Shown: piece after piece, positions 45,291 through 56,667 of the stretch
Position numbering within the stretch: position 1 is the stretch's first letter
Layout of the letters: each line of letters starts with the position of its first letter
Assembly: GCA_025765615.1 (NCBI GenBank)
Contig: JAIVFJ010000020.1
Span: 124,001 to 188,000, forward strand
Length of the DNA: 64,000 nt
From: Zopfochytrium polystomum
Taxonomy: Eukaryota; Chytridiomycota; Chytridiomycetes; Chytridiales; Chytridiaceae
Direction: 5' to 3'
Program-made: the position numbers and the translations under genes
Notes under the pieces: model-generated
Told to the model about the DNA's origin: nothing
The model's input: only the letters and a program-made list of their open reading frames with translations
Database searches by the model: none

Positions 45291-46884
45291 ATGGCGTACT
45301 CGAGGCCCGCACCGGCAGCTTCGTCATCGTCCATATCTGGCCCTTCGACATCTGGCCCGCCCGGACCGCCCGATCTTGAGCTCTTTAGTTGGGGCCCTGC
45401 CTGGAGCCTACCGTCTCTTGATCCAGCATGTCTCTCGGTTCAGGTGAGCGATGCGTTCACATTTCATCGGTTCCAACAACAGCGTAATAGGACGCACACT
45501 CGTTTAGGCATATTTAAACCTCACTGGCGCAAACTGGGTGAACAACGCCTGCAGCAATGCGAGCATATCTCCTACTGGTCCTTATAATACGATTGATCGT
45601 TTGCTGTCGATGCTAAAGTCCTTGCGCAGGAGAGCTTCCCATGTTGCGCGACGGGACCCGGCCGGTCGCCGGAGTGGGTGCCATCATCAAATACTTGAAG
45701 CGGAAGGTTCGAATGTCCTCCCCTAGACTTTAGCAATGAACATTTTTCCCCCAGGGATATGATCTCGATGGTCATCTAAACCCAGTCGAACGTGCACAGA
45801 GCCAAAGGTTGGGTCTCAGAATGTTTGTTCGTTTTCGGCACACTAACGTAGCCCCTTGACTCTCGCCAGCTTTGTCTCACTGATTGAGGAGAAATTGTAC
45901 GACGCCTTGGTGAGTTGCCTGTAGTACGGATGTTCCGTTGATTTAGTCTTCGTCTTAGCTCTATAACTACTGGCTCGAAAATGAAAATTACACCAAAACA
46001 ACTCGCCCAGCGTACACAAAGGGGATGTCCTGGGTATCGCGGTATTATCTCCCCAATCAGCTGCATGGTCGAGTGAAAAAGCGCTTGCAATCTTACCGCG
46101 CTATGCTAGACGTGGACGCTCGATTGGTAAACGAAGTGTATTTGATTGCTCGGGATTGCTTCAAGGCTCTCTCGGCAAAGCTCGGAGATCGGAAGTTCTT
46201 CTTTGGAGATTTGTAAGTAACCAACACTTTCTTTAAGACCCTTTTGCGGTCGGAGGCTGACTTATCACATTCAATGGAAGACCATCGTCTCTGGATGCAG
46301 TCGCGTTTGCCCACCTCTCCCTTCATGCACAACCCTCTCTTTCCAATCCTCGCCTATTTTCGATGTTAGCCTTTGAGTTTCCAACTCTCATTGCCTACTG
46401 CGATCGACTCAAGCCCATAGTGTTCCCTACCGACCCACGGCCCTCGCCGAACCGCAACGCTTCATTTTTCGCCACCATCCGAACGCCCTCCGACTTGCTG
46501 TCTGCCGTTTCGTCCCTCTTGACATCACTGTGGTCAAGTTCGGCTTCGTCGACATCAGGGCGCCGCTTCAGTGAAGTCGGCTCCGACAATGGCGAAGGGG
46601 ACGAAAAGCTGTCAGCACGGGAGCTTGCGATACGGGCGGAGCGACGAGAGACGTTCTATCGCGTGTTTTCCGCGGTCGGCGCCGTCTTCTTTTTTGTGGG
46701 GTTCGTTGTTCAAAACGGAATCGTGCGTATCGAAAAAGTGCATGAAGATGACGTTGGGGAAGAGGAGGAAGACGGTTCGTGGGAGGAAGTCGTGCGATCG
46801 GTTGAGGAGGATGGAAGCGGGGGAGAGGTGGATGCCGGGGACGAGGAGTATGAAGCAGCTGAGATGGATTTGGATGATGCGTGA
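45291..46884 (+). CDS. Metaxin/Sam37-like outer mitochondrial membrane protein
   Basis: Exons: 45291-45443, 45508-45577, 45630-45706, 45756-45826, 45870-45909, 45959-46212 and 46281-46884 (1269 nt, 422 aa if correct). The thioredoxin-like half reads SPTGELPMLRDGTRPVAGVGAII. The GST-C-like half reads FVSLIEEKLYDALLYNYWL, RKFFFGD and PSSLDAVAFAHLSL, then EFPTLIAYCDRL. A predicted C-terminal membrane helix (VFSAVGAVFFFVGFVV) and an acidic tail close the protein. Metaxins are receptors of the SAM beta-barrel insertion complex. The exon 4/5 junction is unsure: homology suggests exon 4 should end at 45807, but that phase does not fit the only good acceptor, so a 43-nt intron is used. Confidence 0.85.
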
Positions 46885-46929
46885 CGCCATGCATGTTCAC
46901 TGTGTGGTTGACAAGCGATTCAACAAAAC

Positions 46930-48591
46930 ATGACTGATCGTTCCGACCAACCCAACGGTGCTGAGGCGCAGTCCTCCGGCGCGATGGCCAGCCAATCTTC
47001 GACGGACGACCAGAGCTTCGGGCCAAAAGAGCTGTTCTCCCAAGCAACACACCTTCGGCACTGGCACTATGCGTCACAAGCCGACGTAGATGAGCAGCGG
47101 CGCGTCGTCAACGAAGACGGAATCAACAGAGCCATCGCCGCAATGGAGGAGGAGGTGGTGAGTCCACCGGCTTTGTCGGCAGGAGGGCGTCATCGTGGCT
47201 CACAACATCCCAATCTTGAAGGCTGCGTATGCCGAGAATCCGCCACCTGCCGATGCACCAGCGTCTCACGCGGTGCCGACCGTCCTGTCGCAGGAACAGT
47301 TCGTCACCTGGGAGGAGCAGCGGCTTCTTTGCAAAATCTATGAAACAAAGATTGGAAACTACTGCCGCTTTTTTAAGTTTGACGAGAATGTTCTGGTGGG
47401 TTGGCCCTTTGCCTGCTTATCATCGCTGACGCGTTTGATCGTTCTGGCGATTGGTTAGTCCGCAACGGTCACATTCTTCAAACGGTTCTACTTAATGAAC
47501 ACGGTCATGGATCACGACCCAAAACTCATCTTGTAAGATTCATTCTGCCCTTCTTTCGTGGCACGAAATGTCTGAAACACGCCGACCAAACTCAAGGCTG
47601 ACCTGCCTATTTCTGGGCGCGAAAGTTGAAAACTCGTACATTCCACTCGCGGACTTCCTTGCGAAAGTTCCGAAAGCGCCGGCAGCCGATACGATTTTGA
47701 ATCTTGAGTTCGTTGTATCCAGGGGAATCAAATTTCACTACTTGATCCATCACGTGCGGTGGCCGCTCCACGGACTATTCTTGGACATGCAGGTAGAATC
47801 GCCCCCAACCGCTCGTTTGCATGATTCTCTGAACGCTCCGGCTCGCGAATGAACCTCACAGACTTACTTGCAATCAGTGCACACCGGCCGCCTGGAGCTT
47901 CAAGCCAGCCTTACAAAGCTTGTGGACACGTACGCGAAGGCCCGGGAATACGCCGTGACATCGTTTTACACAGAGCTGACGTTCACCCACACGCCCTCGC
48001 AGATTGCGATGGGCTGCTTCCGGCTCGCTGCACAGGAAGCCGGGTTCGTCGATGAAGTGGACCGGTACGAACAAATTTCGAGTGCTGCCTCCATCTGCTT
48101 TCTTTTTTATTTTTGGGCAAACTGTTGCTGACCTATCCATGTTCAACAATACCCTTCTCCTTTGCACCCACCGACGCCCAGCTACATCTCGTTCAGAATA
48201 AACTGGATTCCCGCGGAACGGCTGGTCGGAGTGAAAGAGAAACTCCTTCAGGTCGAGGAAGCGGTCAAGGCGCAGCACGGCTGGCAGCCCCCATTGGCAG
48301 AGGGAAAGCGTATCGACCAAAAATTACAGGGCTGTATGAATCCAGAGTACATTCCTGACAGCGCACTGTAAGTTTTTGACCCTGCGTCATGTTTTCCTCC
48401 ATACCCTCGCAGTCCAGTTTGATTCATATAACAAATCAAACTTTCGCTCTCGTTCGTTTCATACGCCCACTCAATCCCACAGGCACGCCAAGCGGAAACG
48501 GATGAAAGACGAGGAGAAGGAGAGGAAGAGGGCGAAAAAGGCCAAGAAGGAGGCAGACCAGCTAGTGGATGTAGAGTCCGTTTTCGACTGA
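46930..48591 (+). CDS. Cyclin H-like, TFIIH/CAK subunit
   Basis: Seven exons: 46930-47157, 47183-47395, 47459-47532, 47597-47792, 47862-48064, 48182-48367 and 48483-48591 (1209 nt, 402 aa), all phases matching. Cyclin H signatures are SQATHLRHWHYAS, WEEQRLLCKIYETKIGNYCRFFKFDENV, the cyclin box TVTFFKRFYLMNTVMDHDPKLI and LTCLFLGAKVENSYI, and the second cyclin fold SQIAMGCFRLAAQ. The C-terminal Lys/Glu-rich helix is typical. Cyclin H activates Cdk7 for CDK activation and Pol II CTD phosphorylation. The 47158-47182 intron is only 25 nt, so that junction deserves a check; the exonic reading on both sides is clear. It starts 45 bp after the metaxin stop. Confidence 0.88.
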
Positions 48592-48752
48592 GAGTGGTCT
48601 GGTCGTGTCGGTCGGTTCGGCATATTCTGTTCCTCACCAAGCAGGTGTAACAAGCAGGTGTTCTGCGCCAGTCCGCAACGTAAATAACTGGGCGAAAGGA
48701 TGAAAAGCAAGAAAGAAAGCCTTGTCAAACACACTCCCACACAACTGAAACG

Positions 48753-49712
48753 ATGGCACCCGGAAAAGTGAAGAAGGCCCGAATCCTGAAAAACGAAGCA
48801 CTGGCCCGACGAGGCGAGCTGATCGACAAGGATGGCTTCATCGACACCCTCGATGCCCCGCCGCTGCCAGCCGCTCCAAAGAAGCGCAAGCGCAACAGCG
48901 GAGGCGGGAACCAGCAAGGCGGAACCGCTGCAAAGAAACACAAGACGGAACCAGAGAACTACCGTGTCGAAGACGAGAAGCTCCCGCGGGAGTTCGTGCG
49001 CTTAATGCGGCTAACGAAGGACTTGGAGGAGAAGAAGAGCAGCAGCAAAAAAAAGAAATCCAAAGATGCGGATGGCCATTCGAAGGAGGGCGACAAGTAC
49101 AAAAATTTGAAGATCAACGAGAAGGACCTCAAGTTACGGAAGGGAGAGACCATCAAAGCTTTCAAAGAGTGAGTCGACGATGGTGAAGCCATTTTCCAAA
49201 ACCGTCTCTTGTTTTTTTTGTAACCGTTATATTCTTAAACTAGGCGCGTTGCAGGCCTTATTCGCAACTCTGTCAACCGTGCCATGCGGAGAGAGACGAA
49301 AACCTACCAAAAGAAAAAGTTATTCTTGAAGGAGAAGGACGGCCGCAGAAAGACGAAATCGAAAGATGACGAGGAGGAGAAACGTCGACTGAAGCCGGAA
49401 CCGATCCCTTTTGGCGAGCAGGCGAAGGCGCCGCCAAACTTAACCGTCATACCGAAGAAGGTTGGGGGCGGCGCTGGGGCCGCGCGGGCTGCTGCGGCTG
49501 CGCTGGCGGCGAAGGAGGCGAAGGACAAGGCACGGGAGAGCGCAGCGGCGAAAGCGGCGTTGACGGAGGCGGGGAAGAGCGCGGGGAAGAAGACGAAGCT
49601 GCGGGATTTGCCGATGGTGCAGCGGAAACTGCGGGCGGACGAGCGAAAGGCGGCCATAGAGATGTACAGGAGCATGAAGCAGAAGCAGCAGTCCACTTTG
49701 AAACTGAAATAA
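48753..49712 (+). CDS. CCDC137-like nucleolar/rRNA-processing protein
   Basis: Two exons, 48753-49168 and 49244-49712 (885 nt, 294 aa), phase 2 junction. The protein is strongly basic, with nuclear-localisation-type clusters (KKRKRN, KKHK) and lysine-rich coiled-coil-prone stretches. PREFVRLMRLTKDLE followed by LKLRKGETIKAFKERVAGLIRNSV matches the CCDC137 plan (short charged motif, then GES-like helix). The C-terminus is Ala/Lys-rich with DLPMVQRKLRADERKAAIEMYR. It is probably nucleolar, with a role in ribosome assembly inferred from family and composition only. The start MAPGKVKKARIL is well placed. Confidence 0.7.
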
Positions 49713-50821
49713 GTTCGACTGTCTTGGCTCGTCCGATTTCTGTTTGGTTAAATAAGAACTTCCCTGTTGTGCCTGAAACTCATTTCCACCTCCGCTTGCT
49801 TTGTCCGAGGCTGCGCAATAATGCCAAAGAAGCGATTCCCGCCCTCCAATGTGCCAGTGACGGACTCTACCGTTGCTTCCTGGAGCTTTAACACCTACCA
49901 CAGAACCAAGTGTTTCGCGAACCGAGGAGGCGAAACCGACGAAGGCCACACAGATACGGCCACCACAACCAAGATAGATTCCAAATCTGCTAAAGATACA
50001 CACCAGGGCAGATCAATCAGGGCTCCCATCACAGCCAAAAGCGCACTTAGCAGGCCACCGACTAATCCAGCGACTATTCCAAAGACCGCGACCTCGAAAA
50101 CGCTGCCAGCGTCACCAAAGACGAGTGCGGAATCTCGCCCCAATCGGACCGTCACGATGCCCAGCCCACGTGGCTCAGCAACCAGGCAAGAACCTGTGGC
50201 ACAGCTACGCTTCCCTCACGGCTGCTTGCATCGTCGGAGGGACTGGTTTACGTTGCGGGCGACGGGCGCGTAGAAAGTCTTGACGCTGCCACCGGGGTTG
50301 TGGTAAGTTCGAAACACTTTTTGTTTGAAGTTTTTTTTTTACAGCAGCACCACTCCTATATTTGTTGTGGACAAGCATGGGCTTGACGGATTTTGCATGC
50401 ACAAATGGACATCCGACAACCTTCCTTACGGACATGCAAATCTTGCACGTACTTTGACGGGTTCAAACCCAGTTGCTTTTCATTCATTGACAGCCGCCTC
50501 AACTCAAGCAAGATTATTGACATAAAGTGGAGTTTGAGGGTTCTGGACTAAGTGGATAAGAAAATGGGCTCTCAAAAGGATGTGACTGCCAACATCATCT
50601 ATCAGCAAGAATGCACCAGGAACGGTGAGACCAATCGGAGCCCGTACTACGACATCATCCACAAGCGAGAGGACACGGTCTGGACCAACGCTTTTGGATA
50701 AACAGGTAACTAATTATATTTACATTGTGCTTAAAGATGAAATGAATTATGCCAAAAAGCCGTTGACACCATGAAGCACAAGCTTACCTTACATGCCACC
50801 CACGCCGCTCTCATTGAAAAT
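49713..50821. other. Intergenic with possible gene remnant
   Basis: No complete gene. A plus-strand open stretch at about 50072-50302 contains LLASSEGLVYVAGDGRVES and LDAATG, a beta-propeller (PQQ-like) signature. Coding-like plus-strand sequence recurs at 50525-50702 (NIIYQQECTRNG, IIHKREDTVWTNAFG), interrupted by a TAA. The minus strand at 49895-50155 reads two hydrophobic stretches, so both strands compete. Confidence 0.35.
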
Positions 50822-52662
50822 TTACAGCACCAATGCACCTGCTTCGAACAGGATGTCCTGCCACCCCTTGAGAGTCTTCTCCCTCTCCTGTTCCATCCCC
50901 ATGGGCGCCATCTGGCGGACGTTCTTGCTTCCGGCGTCCGTCCATCCCGTCTCCCGGCTTAGCATGACCCGCAGCATCTCGAAGGAGTCGAAATAGTACA
51001 TATACGGTGAAAGATCGTCGTGGTAAAAGTCGATCACGCGAGAGTAATCTTCTAGTTCGAGGGGTTGCACCTCAAGCCAGCAGATCGAGTACTCTTGCGT
51101 ACCATTCTGGGTGAACATGTTATGAAACGTACAGATGAGAAGTCGCGGGAGGGGTAAAAGCACTGATTGACGAATAAAATCAAAGCAAATCGCGCACCAT
51201 ATTGAGTTCTCTCCAAAGAGCCGGTGATGGAACCATCATGACAACTCCTGCTGCCAAATTTTCGTACAGCTTCATTGTTGACACCTGATAGGGCGACTCT
51301 ATGTACGCCTTATACTTGGCCAGCGTGAGCGGGCCACCGTAGTGGATGTCAAGCGACTTGACAGGAATATTAAACTGCTTGAACAGTTCCCCGAGTTTTG
51401 GCTTGAGGTCTCTAAAGCCAGCAGTGGTCGAATCGATATTTTCCTGTATTAGTGTCATGTTAGTCGACAATTTGCCCGAAAAAATGAAAACAAGCCAACT
51501 ACGACATACCAGCGCCGGGACATCACTGTACCCTCCAGGCCGTAAAACACGCCATCTTCGAAACCGGACACCATGCTGAAAGGCGTGGTACAGCTCAAAC
51601 GGGTTGTTCGCAACGACGTGAAATCGCTTCTCATCCCTTTCGTACAGGTCTCGGTACATGCTTCGGTAGTCTTCGCCGTCAACTCCTCCGGAGACGCCAA
51701 AGTCAAACCGGTTGGTTATGTCAAGAACTATGTGCAAGGAGCTGCAGTACGGCGTTTGGAGTTGCAGGTCTTGCACCATTGGCCGTGCGTCGGGAATGGT
51801 GTCGCCTACAATAATAACATCGTACTGCGAGCACAAGGCCCTGGAAAAATCTTCACAGGGGGGGGGGGGGTTGGCGACCGTTAGTGAACCCGGGTCCAGA
51901 AGGCTTGTCTTAGTGAACCCTAACCCGCTTTGCGCAGCCCGTCCGCGTCAGCCTTCGACATTCCGTACCATATCCCGAAGTCGTTCGGATTAACGTGCGT
52001 CACGTTTACACCGAGCCGTTGCATGACCCAGTTCATATTGTTCCTCGTCCCGCCATGGCGATTGTAGTACGCGATCCGCGCGGCCCCTGGCTTCGGCCGA
52101 AGCTGGCTCCGTTGACGAGGAGTCAGATTCGACGGAGGGGCTTCGTCTTGCAGGTACAAGTACTTTGGGCTCAATGAGGGTGTGGCAGACTGAGGCCACC
52201 CCATTTCGTGTCGAGAAAAGGTGATCAGGTTCTACGGAGCTGCAGTATGCCTCTTACCGGCGCAGTCGAAGAAGTGACTGAAGGACTTGTAGATCGAAAT
52301 GGGGTCACTTTAGACAGGCGATGCGTGGTATTCGGCCCTTTCGACGTGCTTGTGGATGACAGCAAAATCGTTTCGCCCGTTGCCTTGGTTTCAACAGCGA
52401 TCGAGGCTGCCGGTTGATCGCCGTCGAAGTGGTGTTTGTTATTGTGGGTTGTCGCCCTCTCCAGCGGTCTCTTCAGTGTCAAGACGCTGTCAACCGCCCT
52501 TCTCCGCACGGCGACGGCGGCCAACATGGAGCCGATGGCTACGCCGCCGGCGATGCAGATGAAGACAGCAAGTACGAGGCCGAATCGCCCTCGAAGGGAC
52601 GGGAGGCTCGACGATGACAGCGGCGCCGAGGGAGGCGCGCCAAGGAACCGACGCGCCATCAA
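50822..52662 (-). CDS. Type II membrane glycosyltransferase-like protein
   Basis: Five exons in transcription order: 52662-52258, 52189-51925, 51850-51510, 51443-51198 and 51106-50822 (1542 nt, 513 aa), all phases matching. A short cytosolic tail is followed by a signal-anchor (about residues 28-52, LVLAVFICIAGGVAIGSMLAAV) and a Ser/Thr stem. The lumenal part has two Rossmann-like blocks: SQYDVIIVGDTIPDARP and, near the C-terminus, MKLYENLAAGVVMMVPSPALW, the E-x-x-A-x-G-V pattern at the donor site of GT-B enzymes, then YYFDSFEMLRVML. Family and donor sugar are not identified. Intron 2 contains a G-run (about 51858-51869). Probably Golgi-located. Confidence 0.7.
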
Positions 52663-53020
52663 TCAATCTGTGGCGCAAGCAAATTCAATTCATGTCAAGC
52701 TTCCGTTTCCCTCCCCAAAAAACACGTCAAGACAAGTGCGTCATTTGAGTGTTGAGCTTTTCTCTTTCTTTTATTTTTTATTTATTTATTTACAACTTGA
52801 AGAAATAGACGATGCGGCCCAAACCAAAAAGATAAAAATAAAAAAAAAAAGAGCTTTTCTTCTCTGCCCAATGAAGCGACGAATGCCATACAGCAGCAGT
52901 GGGGCACCGTAATCGTGGGAACGGGAGATCTGAGCAACCCTCAACAAAATCTTCTGCACCGACTTGCAACAATTTGTCCTCGTGACGCTCAAGGAGCATC
53001 TTTGCAATTAGAAATGCGGA

Positions 53021-53075
<55 letters not shown>

Positions 53076-54988
53076 GTTCGTGCTGATTGTGCAATCCAGC
53101 AATGTGGTTCGATCTGGTTAGTGGCACAGAATAGGAGACAGCAATAGACAATTCGCATTTGAGTAACAGCCGAAATGACAAACCTCCGTGCTGCAATCCG
53201 ACGAAGACTTGCGGGAGAGCTCTGACGAAGTAGTCGCGATGCTGGTCGTTAAAATAGAGCTCCAGTCGGCGTCGTTGAAGGACGTATCCTCGTAAAACCG
53301 TTGGGACGCTCCACCTATTCCGATGCTCCACACTCGCCAAAGGGTGATCCGTCGAGCTCCTCTTCAATCTGGCAAATGTTGGATATTGATGGAGAAGAGG
53401 AGACGAAGAAGATGTTGCTCAGCTCTCGTACCGCGAGTACTCGACGCGCTTTTTTCGGCGAAAACTCGCTCGGACTACATTCTTCTTCGCAGCCAACTGA
53501 GGGTTGCACTCGTCGTCGCCTCAACGTGGCACTTCGCTGATTCGAAGCTGTAAATGGTCTCTTGAAGAAGGCTATTCTAACAACGCTGTGATATCGCCGT
53601 GTTGGACTGCTGATTGATCTTGAGCTTCCTTGAAGATTGTCGGGGTGAATATCCATGGCCATCGCACTTCAGTGCGAGGGTGGATTATCAGATGGCAGGT
53701 GGGACGTACAGAAAAGGGCAGGTGCGGAGAAGTGTGCAGAGGGGAGCCTAGTAATCTCCTGGGCTCGCCAAGTATGATTAATATTTTCACCGAAGAAAGA
53801 TCGCTTGACTCCGCCAGTCTGATTCTTAGAATGCTTGTTCGATCGAAACTGGGACCACGCTGAGCACGTTTCCGTCTGGATCGGCTGACTGCTAACAGCT
53901 TTAGTTCGTGTACACAATGCAACGGAATTGGACTGTCAGAGCGTTCGCGATTTGACCTGCTTTCAGAAGTTGGGATCGACTGCAATACAGTTTGCCAAGA
54001 AGGAAGTAAGGGCAGGAAGGTACAGGAAGAATGTAGATGGGGCGAGGGCAGAGCCCGTCCACGGAAAGGTTTCAATCCTCTCAGCTGCACGCTACCACGG
54101 TGGTAGTTTCGCAACGGTCAAGTCGCGTACTCACAAGTTAGCGGAAAAGCAAAAATTTCATGTGTGGGGTGTGATTGTCCTCCTGATGGTTGGAAGCAAC
54201 GACTGACGCTTTCTTCCAATGTTCGGAGCCAAATCGAATCTCAAGTGAGTGGACATGACTGTCGGGTTATGCGGGAGATATGCGCTGAAATGGGCTGGGA
54301 GTCTCACCGAGAGGAGAGCGAGACGGGTGGTCAGTGGGGGTGATGAATGGGACAGGGGAGTGGAACGCTTTATTAATGTTCACTTCAAGACCAAGCTTCT
54401 GCAACGTTTTGCAACCGTGAGAACAGTGGTCAACGAACGAGGATTCAAGCGCGTTCCTAACTACAATCACCAATCACTGTTGAACATCTCAGTTTAACTT
54501 TACCGGGGTTGCAGACTCCCATCCTTAGGACTAAAGCCAACCCCAGGGGGCTGCAGCAAAGACGTCTCCCATCAATGCCAAACAACACATTCCGAACAAC
54601 TTCATTTTTTGCCGGCGGATTCTCTTAGAAAAGTGGCTGCTTCTCCGGAAATTCGCGGTACTCAGCCATACGGATGCGGCTTGCGAATAATCTATCGAAC
54701 TGCGTAGAACTGTTTGGACACTCCACGCTACTACATTAAAAAAAAAACTTCGAAACTGAAACGTTCAAAGTATTATTTCCACTGATCCATAAGCCATTCC
54801 GCCCATAAAGGACGATCGCCGTGATTGCGACGAAATCGTGCAACTAGAAGTCAATTCGATATCCATCTCGTCGCCTTGTGTCTGATGTGCCTCCTTCCCG
54901 AGGTTGGACACCCTTCAGTGCTTTTTGTTGGGTGCTGTTTGACTTGGTCAAAATAGACTTCCTTCCACCCCGAACACCACTTCCGACA
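52663..54988. other. Long region with unresolved coding signal
   Basis: The minus strand shows coding-like fragments that I could not join: FLIAKMLLERHEDKLLQV near 52960, and two competing frames at about 53180-53345 (RLELYFNDQHRDYFVRALPQ versus RFYEDTSFNDADWSSIL). A T45 run lies at 53023-53067. From about 53560 to 54988 I see no convincing gene. Confidence 0.35.
53023..53067. repeat. Poly-T tract (45 nt)
   Basis: Uninterrupted T run on the plus strand; the minus-strand coding fragments lie on both sides, so it may sit in an intron. Confidence 0.9.
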
Positions 54989-55234
54989 ATGTTTCAAGGC
55001 GCCTCCAAGAAAACGAACAACCGGATCGTCCTCTCCCTCATGGTCGGCGTCACCGCTTTAGTCATCTTCAGCGTTGGAAAGCCGGCTCTTTTTCCCTCCC
55101 AATCAGAGGTCGACACTCGACGAAAGATGCTGGAGCAGTACTCCGCGATCGCCGCCGCGAAAGAGGAAGCCCGATTACGGGCGCAAGAGGGATCGGCCGC
55201 AAGCTCCACATCCGATGCCAGGAGGAAGATCTGA
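54989..55234 (+). CDS. Small single-pass membrane protein
   Basis: Single exon, 81 aa. The N-terminus MFQGASKKTNNR is short and basic, then one membrane helix (about residues 13-31, IVLSLMVGVTALVIFSVG) and a charged Ala/Glu/Arg-rich helix (TRRKMLEQYSAIAAAKEEAR). Size and plan recall small mitochondrial inner-membrane proteins such as respiratory assembly factors, but no family motif is certain. Third-position bias supports coding. Confidence 0.6.
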   Translation: MFQGASKKTNNRIVLSLMVGVTALVIFSVGKPALFPSQSEVDTRRKMLEQYSAIAAAKEEARLRAQEGSAASSTSDARRKI

Positions 55235-56667
55235 GCGCCCTTTCCGCAAGTGCGATCGTTCCCTGCTTCGCGATTCTGGATTCGTGATACCCGAAGCAGC
55301 TACATACTTGTTCCCACCGTTTTGACTTCACCAAAGGTGTTGCCTGTCGAACAGAATACTACTCGATGAGCGCAGTCCCTTCGTGTTGTTGGTCGAACAA
55401 ATCAAGGAACCTCTCCGACCGGAATTTGGTGGACGGAATGCAAGCTGAATACCCTTCAATGATATGAATATATATATATTACAGTGAAGATTGGAGCTCA
55501 TGTTACTATTGAGGTGGTTGATGGCAAAGTTAGATGTAGGGGGGTGGGTTGTAAAGCTGGGGGAATTGGATATTGCTTGGTAGGAGTGACCAAGGCAGCC
55601 CACAATAATGCCGCAAATCGACTGCGGACTTCATTGAGCTAAACAACACAATCGACAAGCTTTCGCGTAAGATGAGGATGACGATAGGAACGGCCCGAAA
55701 CACGACAAGGAGGGCCAAGTCAAGCGGACCGGCTTTGCTTGGCAAGTTGGCTATCAAAACACGCTGGAGCTTCTTGTCGGGCCGCGCGGCTGACACTGCC
55801 GATCCTCGGTGCCTTGGCGCTAGCGTTGGCAGCAACCGTTGCAGAGACATGGTCAATGGCAGAAAGGGCGATTTTTCCTGGCGCACACAATATGCTTTTG
55901 GGGAACGGAAAGTGGGAGACACCGAAGCGGCACGAAAATAGCCTGTCTTGGAAATAACACAGTTTTGGGATAGTCAAATTTGCCGAGGACTCTTTAAGTT
56001 CTGCCCAAACAGTCTTTTACGACACGTTGTTGGTGTTAATAAAGCAATTGGTAGCTCTAGTTATTTATTAGCTAGTATGATTTTGGCATATCAAACAACC
56101 CCAAGTAATAGGATTTTCAATAGCCAATTGCCAGTCCCTCGACCATAGGAGAAATTACATATTGAACTCGCAACATATACACACACGAAAACATCTTGGA
56201 AGTCTTCCATTTCGACTTTCTCGTCACTGACCAACTCGAAATGAGTTTCTTCATAATAAGAGTCATTGTCAGTTAACTCGGCTCGATGTTTTCGCGTAAC
56301 TCAGCTCGAAAGTATTGTTGTTTTTCGAAGGTTCGGCATTAAGCTCGACCTTTCCTGCTTTCGTTCATTCATTCATCAGTTGCAACTGGCCCGACAACTT
56401 TCGCCCATTATCGAATACATATCGATATCAATAATTCAGAAAGGGCTGGATATGGGCAAAATCCATTTAATGAAATCTGTAAACTTAAAGGTGTATTCAA
56501 CTTAATTGCTTCCTCGTCGTTGCGCGAGGTGAAAAGAAGAAGAAAAAAATTTGGAGAAAAAAGTATCGATTTCGATAAGTACTTGCGAGAAGTCTTCGTT
56601 CTCATGGAGATACCAGACGGTTGGGTAGTCCCAGTGAACCGCATAATTGACGAGGAAAAATCCAACA
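55235..56667. other. Intergenic; one ambiguous small ORF
   Basis: Plus-strand frames at 55672-55957 include a hydrophobic stretch (TLPILGALALALAATVAETW), but it lacks an ATG in frame, and minus-strand frames overlap it. The rest (55960-56667) is AT-rich with no gene seen. Confidence 0.35.
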
